Assembly: GCA_021827225.1 (NCBI GenBank)
Contig: JAKAXG010000094.1
Location: 1-10,093, forward strand
Length of the DNA: 10,093 nucleotides
Origin: Actinomycetes bacterium
GTDB lineage: Bacteria; Actinomycetota; Acidimicrobiia; Acidimicrobiales; Palsa-688
Direction: 5' to 3'
Notes under the pieces: generated by a model
Database searches by the model: none
The model's input: only the letters and a program-made list of their open reading frames with translations
Told to the model about the DNA's origin: nothing
In this document: piece after piece, positions 5,847 through 10,093 of the stretch
Layout of the letters: every line of letters begins with the position of its first letter
How positions within the stretch are numbered: the stretch's first letter is position 1
Translations under genes and position numbers: made by a program

Positions 5847-8800
5847 ATGACATCAGCGCCCCGCCCGAATCCCACCCGTCGCCGCCCGCAGCGATCCCCG
5901 GCCATGGTGGTGGCTGCCGCCGTGGCGGCGGCCGTCTCGATCGCCATCCCATCGGCGGCGTCCCTGCCCGCCGCCCCGGTGTCGGCGGCGACCGTCGCTC
6001 CGGGAGCCCCCGGAGCGCCGAGCTACTTCGACCTGGCCCGCAAGGACTGCGTCGGCACGGCGGCCAACTCCACGTCGAAGGTGTGGTTCACCGTGGCGGA
6101 CGGTGTCCTGTCGGACGTCTACTGGCCGACGGTGGACGCCACCAACGTGAAGACCCTCCAGTACGTGGTCACCGACGGCAGCAGCTGGACGGACCTGCAG
6201 TCGCGGGACATGACCTACCGGGTCGTGGCCGATCCCACCGGGATGGCCTGCACGGTGGTGGCCTCCGACACCGCCCACCGGTACTCGATCACCACCACCT
6301 ACCTGGCCGACCCGGGCCGGGACGCCGTGGTGATGCACACCCGCTTCGACGGTCCCCGCAGCGACCGTATCTACGTGCGTCTCGACCCGCTGGCCGGCGG
6401 CACCGGCGGGGGCGGAGCGGAAAACGCCGGCGGCAACACCGCCTCGGTCGTCCCCACGGCGGCCGGCCCGGTGCCGGTGGTGTCCAACCCCAACACCGTC
6501 ACCAACGCCGGGAACCGCAGCTACGCCGTGCCCACCTACGAGTCCCTGCGGGTATCGAGCGGCTTCACCGGGGCATCGGTGGGTTACGCCGGGACCTCCA
6601 GCGACGGCCTCACCATGCTGGACTCCGCCCACGCGCTCACCCCCTACGGCTCCGCCCCCGACGGTCACGTGACCGTGACCGCCGGCATCCGCCTGCCGGC
6701 CAACCGCACCTTCGACCTGGCTCTGGGCTTCGGCGAAACGCAGTCGGCGGCCCTCGGCGTGTCGGGGGCCGCGCTGACCGGCCCGTTCGCCCGCACCCTG
6801 GCCGGCTACGAGTCCGGATGGCGGGCCTACGACTCCCGCCTGACGGCGCCGGCGGGCCGGCAGACCGCCCGGTCCCTGCAGCGCTACTACCAGGCGGTGA
6901 ACGTGGTGAAGGCCAGCGAGGACAAGACCTTCCCCGGCGCCATCGCCGCCGGGCTGGCCTCCCCGTGGGGCCAGGCCGTCCCCGCCGGTAACTTCACCAA
7001 CGGCCAGCCCACCTACTTCGGCTCCTACCGGGAGGTCTTCGCCCGGGATCTGTACGAGGCGTTCAGCGCCCTGCTCCTGGCCGGGGACCGGAGCACGGCC
7101 CAGGCCGCCACCTACTTCCTGTTCGACCGCCAGCAGCAGAGCGACGGCTCCATGCCCCGGAACTCCCTGCTGAACGGCCTGCCGGCGCCGGACACCGGCG
7201 GCCTGCAACTCGACGAGACCTCCTACCCGATCCTCATGGCCTGGGAGTCCGGGCTGGCCGGCGACCAGAACCTCTACCAGCACCACGTCGTCCCGGCCGC
7301 CGACTTCCTGGTGGCCCACGGCCCGTCCGACGGCGTCGAACGGTGGGAGGAGCAGACCGGCTACTCGCCCTCCACCATCGCCGCCGAGATCGCCGGGCTC
7401 ACCGCCGCGTCGGCCATCGCCACGGCCAACCACGACCCGGCCCGGGCCGGCGTGTACCAGGCCACCGCCGACGAGTTCGCCCGCAACGTGAAGACCTGGA
7501 CGGTGACCCACACCGGCCCCTACATCAGCGACACGGTGCCGGCGTACTTCCTGCGCCTCAGCAAGGCGGGCAACCCCGACTCGCCTGTCCAGTACAACCT
7601 GGGCAACGGCTCCGTGACCGTGGACCAGACCTCGGTCGTCGACGCCGGGTTCCTCGAGCTGGTGCGCCTGGGCGTGCTCCCGGCGACCGACCCGACGGTG
7701 GAGGCGTCGCTCACCGTGGTGGACTCGACCATCGCGGCGACCACACCGAGCGGTACGGGCTTCTACCGCTACGGGACCAGCGGCACCGGCACCGAGGACG
7801 GATACGGGGACTGCTACACGCCCGACCCGACCAGCTGCAGCCCGACCGGCGCCCCCTGGGCGTCGACCGACACCGGCAGCGGGCACCTGTGGCCGGTCCT
7901 CGGAGGCGAGCGGGGCGAGTACGACGTGGCGTCCGGCCAGGCCGGCGCCGCCCGGTCGGCGCTGGACACCATGGCCGCCATGACGTCGGGAGTGGGGCTG
8001 TTCCCCGAACAGGTGTGGGAGGACCCGGCGCTGGCCCCGTCCCCCTACGGCAGCGATCCGGCCACCGCCTCGATCGGCTTCGCCCCCGGCAAGCCGGCCG
8101 GCTCCGCCAGCCCGCTCACCTGGGCGGAAGCCCAGTACGCCCGGCTGGCGCTGGACTCCGGAGCCAACCGGGACCTCGACACCCCGGCGATAACCACCGC
8201 CCGCTACGTCACCCACGGGATGCCCGGCCAGCTGCCCCTCACCCTGTCCTCGCCGGCCCCGGGCGCGAGCGTCTCGACGGCGACGGTCGACGTCACCGGC
8301 ACCACCGCACCCGGCGCCAGCGTGGCGGCCGAAGCCCAGGCTTCCGCCGGCGGAACAGCGGCGGTCGCCTCCACCCAGGCGTCACCGACGGGGGCGTTCC
8401 AGCTGACGGTGCCGGCCTCGTTCGGGACGACCACCATCACGGTGGCGGCCAACACCGCCACGGGCTCAGGGTGGACCCGCACGTCGGTGACCGACGTGGC
8501 CCTTCCGGGGACCACCGTGTTGTCGGTGACCGACCCCACCGGCGACGACAACGGCCCGGGCACCTACGCCTACCCGACAGCCTCCGACTTCCAGCCGGGG
8601 GCGTTCGACCTCACCGGGCTCAAGGTGGCGCAGACCGCGTCGCAGGTCTACATCCAGGCCAGCATCCGCAATCTGGCTCCCACCTTCGGGACGGCCTTCG
8701 GGGCGCAGATGCTCGACGTGTACGTGCACGACCCGACGGCCACCTCCACCTCCACGGCGGCCGCCTTCGCCGCCCGCAACTACAGCATCGCCCCCGCCGA

Positions 8801-9209
8801 CGCGTGGAGCGAGAGAGTGGAGGCACAGGGCTTCGCCGCGCCGGTGTGGGTGACCCCCGGCGGGGCCGTGGGCGCACCCGTCCAGCAGGTCGTGGACCAG
8901 GCGACGGGCACCATCACCCTGATCCTGCCGGCGGCGTCGTTCGGCACCGTCGGCTCCGGATGGGTGTTCACCGTCGCCCTCACCGGCCAGGACGGTTACT
9001 CGCCGGACCAGGCCCGGGCGTTCACGTCCACTCCCGGGGACTACACCTTCGGCGTGTGCGCCCCCGGAGCCAGCAGCCCTATCTGCTCGGTCGACCCGGC
9101 CACGGTCCCCAAGGTGATGGACACCATCCCTCCCACCGGGGTGTCACAGTCCAGCGAGCTGAACCCCACCCTCGGCCCCGTGGTCCTTCAGGGGGTGAGC
9201 ATCCCGTAG
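5847..9209 (+). CDS. Secreted glucodextranase / GH15 glucoamylase-like enzyme
   Basis: This 1120-aa protein has the module order of Arthrobacter glucodextranase, an inverting exo-acting hydrolase releasing glucose from alpha-glucans (alpha-1,6 in dextran, or alpha-1,4/1,6). Residues 1-48 are a signal peptide: arginine-rich start, hydrophobic stretch 20-40, VSA-A cleavage site near 47. Residues about 51-315 form the N-terminal beta domain (VWFTVADGVLSDVYWPTVD, 79-97). Residues about 320-792 are the (alpha/alpha)6 catalytic barrel: RDLYEA (400-405), ERWEEQTGYSPSTIAAEIAGL (498-518) with Glu502 the likely general acid, GHLWPVLGGERGEYD (679-692), and FPEQVW (719-724) with Glu721 the likely base. 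About 795-890 is an Ig-like linker domain and 891-1118 a Glucodextran_C-like module (DPTGDDNGPGTYAYPT). Six cysteines fall into three close or plausible pairs. No SLH repeats or sortase signal is seen, so it is probably released. The usual Trp before ARD is Phe398. Exact linkage specificity is uncertain. Confidence 0.9.
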   Translation: MTSAPRPNPTRRRPQRSPAMVVAAAVAAAVSIAIPSAASLPAAPVSAATVAPGAPGAPSYFDLARKDCVGTAANSTSKVWFTVADGVLSDVYWPTVDATNVKTLQYVVTDGSSWTDLQSRDMTYRVVADPTGMACTVVASDTAHRYSITTTYLADPGRDAVVMHTRFDGPRSDRIYVRLDPLAGGTGGGGAENAGGNTASVVPTAAGPVPVVSNPNTVTNAGNRSYAVPTYESLRVSSGFTGASVGYAGTSSDGLTMLDSAHALTPYGSAPDGHVTVTAGIRLPANRTFDLALGFGETQSAALGVSGAALTGPFARTLAGYESGWRAYDSRLTAPAGRQTARSLQRYYQAVNVVKASEDKTFPGAIAAGLASPWGQAVPAGNFTNGQPTYFGSYREVFARDLYEAFSALLLAGDRSTAQAATYFLFDRQQQSDGSMPRNSLLNGLPAPDTGGLQLDETSYPILMAWESGLAGDQNLYQHHVVPAADFLVAHGPSDGVERWEEQTGYSPSTIAAEIAGLTAASAIATANHDPARAGVYQATADEFARNVKTWTVTHTGPYISDTVPAYFLRLSKAGNPDSPVQYNLGNGSVTVDQTSVVDAGFLELVRLGVLPATDPTVEASLTVVDSTIAATTPSGTGFYRYGTSGTGTEDGYGDCYTPDPTSCSPTGAPWASTDTGSGHLWPVLGGERGEYDVASGQAGAARSALDTMAAMTSGVGLFPEQVWEDPALAPSPYGSDPATASIGFAPGKPAGSASPLTWAEAQYARLALDSGANRDLDTPAITTARYVTHGMPGQLPLTLSSPAPGASVSTATVDVTGTTAPGASVAAEAQASAGGTAAVASTQASPTGAFQLTVPASFGTTTITVAANTATGSGWTRTSVTDVALPGTTVLSVTDPTGDDNGPGTYAYPTASDFQPGAFDLTGLKVAQTASQVYIQASIRNLAPTFGTAFGAQMLDVYVHDPTATSTSTAAAFAARNYSIAPADAWSERVEAQGFAAPVWVTPGGAVGAPVQQVVDQATGTITLILPAASFGTVGSGWVFTVALTGQDGYSPDQARAFTSTPGDYTFGVCAPGASSPICSVDPATVPKVMDTIPPTGVSQSSELNPTLGPVVLQGVSIP

Positions 9210-9215
9210 CGCGGG

Positions 9216-9243
9216 CGGGCGCCCCGCTCCGGCGGGGCGCCCG
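9216..9243. terminator. Strong bidirectional terminator hairpin with UCCG tetraloop
   Basis: Perfect 12-bp arms CGGGCGCCCCGC (9216-9227) and GCGGGGCGCCCG (9232-9243) enclose TCCG. As RNA from the plus strand this is a C(UCCG)G loop of the stable UNCG class. The hairpin begins 6 nt after the glucan hydrolase stop and ends exactly at the stop codon of the convergent tspO. There is no T tract, as is common for actinobacterial terminators. Confidence 0.8.
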
Positions 9244-9726
9244 TCAGGCCGGCGGAAGCCGGCCCGGCTCCGGCCAGCGGACGGCGCCGTTCAGGGCCGT
9301 GGCGAACAGCGACCAGCCCAGATAGGGGGCCAGCATCCCGGCGCTCAGCCGGTCCCGGCGCCAGGCGGCTCCCAGTTCCGCCGCCACCAGCACGTCCAGG
9401 GCGGCGACGACGGTCAGCGACACCCGGCGGGAGCGGCGGGCGAAGAAAGCGACCGGCCAGGCGGCGTTGAGGACCAGCTGGCAGCCGTGCAGCAGCAGGG
9501 GTGGGCCGGGATCCGGGCGGCGCGACAACCGCCAGGCGGCCACTCCCATCCCGGTGTACAGCGCCGTCCACACCGGCCCGAATACCGAGGTGGGGGGCGC
9601 CCACCGCGGCTTCTCGAGGGCCCGGTACACCTCCGGGGCCCGCCGGGAGGCCAGCCCGCCGACCAGCGCGGCGGCGACCGACCCGCCCAGCGACAGGGCC
9701 AGGGCGCCGGTCGGGCCCGGCCTATT
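9244..9726 (-). CDS. tspO: TspO/MBR family tryptophan-rich membrane protein (start unresolved)
   Basis: The coordinates cover the whole region of TspO homology, 160 codons, which equals the normal family length. TspO proteins are five-helix membrane proteins that bind porphyrins, sterols and similar ligands and act in stress and tetrapyrrole signalling. Marks are EKPRWAPPTSVFGPVWTALY (38-57, counted from 9726), MGVAAW (60-65), QLVLNAAWPVAFF (83-95) and APYLGWSLFATALN (133-146). Helix 1 is ALALSLGGSVAAALVGGLA (8-26). No in-frame ATG, GTG or TTG lies near the expected beginning. The first in-frame standard start is GTG at 9628-9630, which would remove helix 1. CTG codons at 9700-9702 and 9694-9696 are possible starts, and GGGAGGA in the end of the upstream gene could serve as ribosome site. 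The gene abuts the 62-aa gene (stop 9722-9724), suggesting reinitiation. The alternatives are a sequence error or a damaged start. Confidence 0.85.
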   Translation of the reverse strand, partial: NRPGPTGALALSLGGSVAAALVGGLASRRAPEVYRALEKPRWAPPTSVFGPVWTALYTGMGVAAWRLSRRPDPGPPLLLHGCQLVLNAAWPVAFFARRSRRVSLTVVAALDVLVAAELGAAWRRDRLSAGMLAPYLGWSLFATALNGAVRWPEPGRLPPA

Positions 9727-9910
9727 CGTGCTCGTCCTCCCAGGGCAGGGGCTGCGACTGCTCGAGCGCGTCGGCGGCGTCGGCCTCGGGCGGCACCCGC
9801 TCGGGGTAGACCAGCGCGGCGGCGTCGCCGTCGTCGTCGGGAACCGGCACCGACTCGAAGCCCCGGGCCTGCTCGAGGGCGTCCTGCTCGGGTACGTAGG
9901 CGTCGGACAT
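9722..9910 (-). CDS. Small acidic hypothetical protein with duplicated PE-x-DA..LEQ motif
   Basis: This 62-aa protein starts at ATG 9908-9910 behind an excellent ribosome site and ends with TAG. It is very acidic (about a third Asp/Glu), has no Cys, no signal peptide and no membrane segment, and is probably disordered. Two similar segments are visible: PEQDALEQA (7-15) followed by acidic residues, and PEADAADALEQS (41-52) followed by PWEDEHE. I recall small actinobacterial proteins carrying such EADALEQ phrases, but their function is not known to me. It lies immediately upstream of tspO on the same strand, so the two are probably cotranscribed. Confidence 0.75.
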   Translation of the reverse strand: MSDAYVPEQDALEQARGFESVPVPDDDGDAAALVYPERVPPEADAADALEQSQPLPWEDEHE

Positions 9911-9914
9911 TCGA

Positions 9915-9922
9915 TCCTCCTT
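9915..9922 (-). promoter_or_regulatory. Ribosome binding site for the 62-aa protein (AAGGAGGA)
   Basis: On the minus strand AAGGAGGA lies 4 nt before the ATG at 9910, a near-perfect anti-16S match. It decides the start over an open extension that reaches 10036. Confidence 0.8.
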
Positions 9923-10012
9923 GCCTTCTCCGTCAGCGAACCCGAGGTCCCTACCCCGATCGGCGCCGGCCCATGCCTGTTCGGACCGGCCGGGTAGGAC
10001 GCCCGGCCGCGC

Positions 10013-10018
10013 CAGACT
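10013..10018 (+). promoter_or_regulatory. -10-like element before the terminal hydrolase gene (CAGACT)
   Basis: CAGACT is followed by 6 nt and GTG at 10025. No Shine-Dalgarno is present. It deviates from TANNNT at the first base, so on its own it is weak; the identical spacing to three other genes in the window is what supports it. Confidence 0.35.
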
Positions 10019-10024
10019 CGTACG

Positions 10025-10093
10025 GTGACGTCCCATCTCGCCATCGTCCTGCCGGGCCGGATGTACGGTCCTCTCGGCCCCGCCCTGCGGATC
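10025..10093 (+). CDS. Probable alpha/beta hydrolase, N-terminus only (runs off window)
   Basis: Only 23 codons are visible, starting at GTG 10025-10027 and open to the last base. The residues HLAIVLPGRMYGPLGPALR resemble the N-terminus of a group of alpha/beta hydrolases that begin with a strand, LPG, and an oxyanion-type R-x-Y-x-P-x-G-P-A segment. The catalytic Ser, Asp and His would be outside the window. It diverges from the 62-aa protein/tspO pair across 114 bp. The family call rests on a short stretch and could be wrong. Confidence 0.5.
   Translation, partial: MTSHLAIVLPGRMYGPLGPALRI

Noticed and set aside
5011..5952. 313-codon minus-strand frame over the CMD gene and divergent promoter region
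   Set aside because: It overlaps the CMD protein in another frame and has wrong-frame composition. The CMD frame carries the recognisable motif.
5853..8216. 787-codon minus-strand open frame
   Set aside because: It is antisense to the glucan hydrolase, with a Gly/Val/Arg-rich shadow composition and no ribosome site or motif.
7343..9325. 660-codon plus-strand frame running past the glucan hydrolase stop
   Set aside because: It is a shifted frame of the same gene, Arg/Gly/Pro-rich, and crosses the terminator hairpin.
9721..9730. Programmed frameshift fusing the 62-aa protein to TspO
   Set aside because: The junction GAG CAC GAA TAG has no slippery run or re-pairing option for the needed shift. 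Reinitiation or a sequence error is simpler.
9727..10044. Upstream extension of the tspO frame to an ATG at 10044
   Set aside because: This would read the 62-aa gene out of frame and give a Pro/Ser/Thr/Arg-rich leader unlike any TspO. The ribosome site and codon pattern support the 62-aa frame instead.

Overview
The window is a high-GC stretch of bacterial chromosome with tightly packed genes on both strands. The protein families (glucodextranase-type GH15, AT3-SGNH acyltransferase, dtd next to mtnA) and the apparent mix of leaderless and Shine-Dalgarno genes point to an actinomycete (Actinomycetota). I cannot place it below phylum. I see no tRNA, rRNA, CRISPR array, insertion sequence or phage gene. 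Most of the region reads as ordinary chromosomal housekeeping and secreted or envelope functions, not as an obvious new multi-gene system.

Layout. (1) 1-276 (+) is the end of a short-chain dehydrogenase of the mycofactocin-coupled type whose catalytic middle is missing in frame, so it is probably a remnant. It converges on (2) 312-2399 (-), a 695-aa membrane O-acyltransferase with a C-terminal SGNH esterase-like domain; a GC-rich inverted repeat lies between them. (3) 2502-3608 (+) is an unrecognised 368-aa protein that looks like a cytoplasmic beta-propeller with a polyproline tail. It is followed after 9 bp by (4) dtd (3618-4058), which overlaps (5) mtnA (4055-5044) in an ATGA junction. (6) 5061-5615 (-) is a carboxymuconolactone decarboxylase-fold protein, convergent with mtnA. 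(7) 5847-9209 (+) is the centrepiece, a 1120-aa secreted glucodextranase/glucoamylase-like enzyme with N, catalytic, Ig-like and C-terminal modules. (8) A strong hairpin separates it from tspO (9244 to about 9726, -). (9) Directly upstream of tspO on the same strand is a 62-aa acidic protein (9722-9910). (10) 10025 to the window end (+) is the start of a probable alpha/beta hydrolase.

Functional links are loose. dtd (D-aminoacyl-tRNA proofreading) and mtnA (methionine salvage) form a translationally coupled pair. The glucan hydrolase acts outside the cell, and the acyltransferase probably decorates an envelope glycan, but nothing ties the two together.

The most useful pattern concerns starts. 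Four genes with no Shine-Dalgarno (acyltransferase, dtd, CMD protein, terminal hydrolase) each carry a hexamer of form NANNNT exactly 6 nt before the start codon, as expected for leaderless transcripts. The other four genes with a clear start have good ribosome sites. The other points worth checking are the SDR deletion, the lack of a normal start codon for tspO, a duplicated motif in the 62-aa protein, and active-site and insertion differences in the glucan hydrolase.
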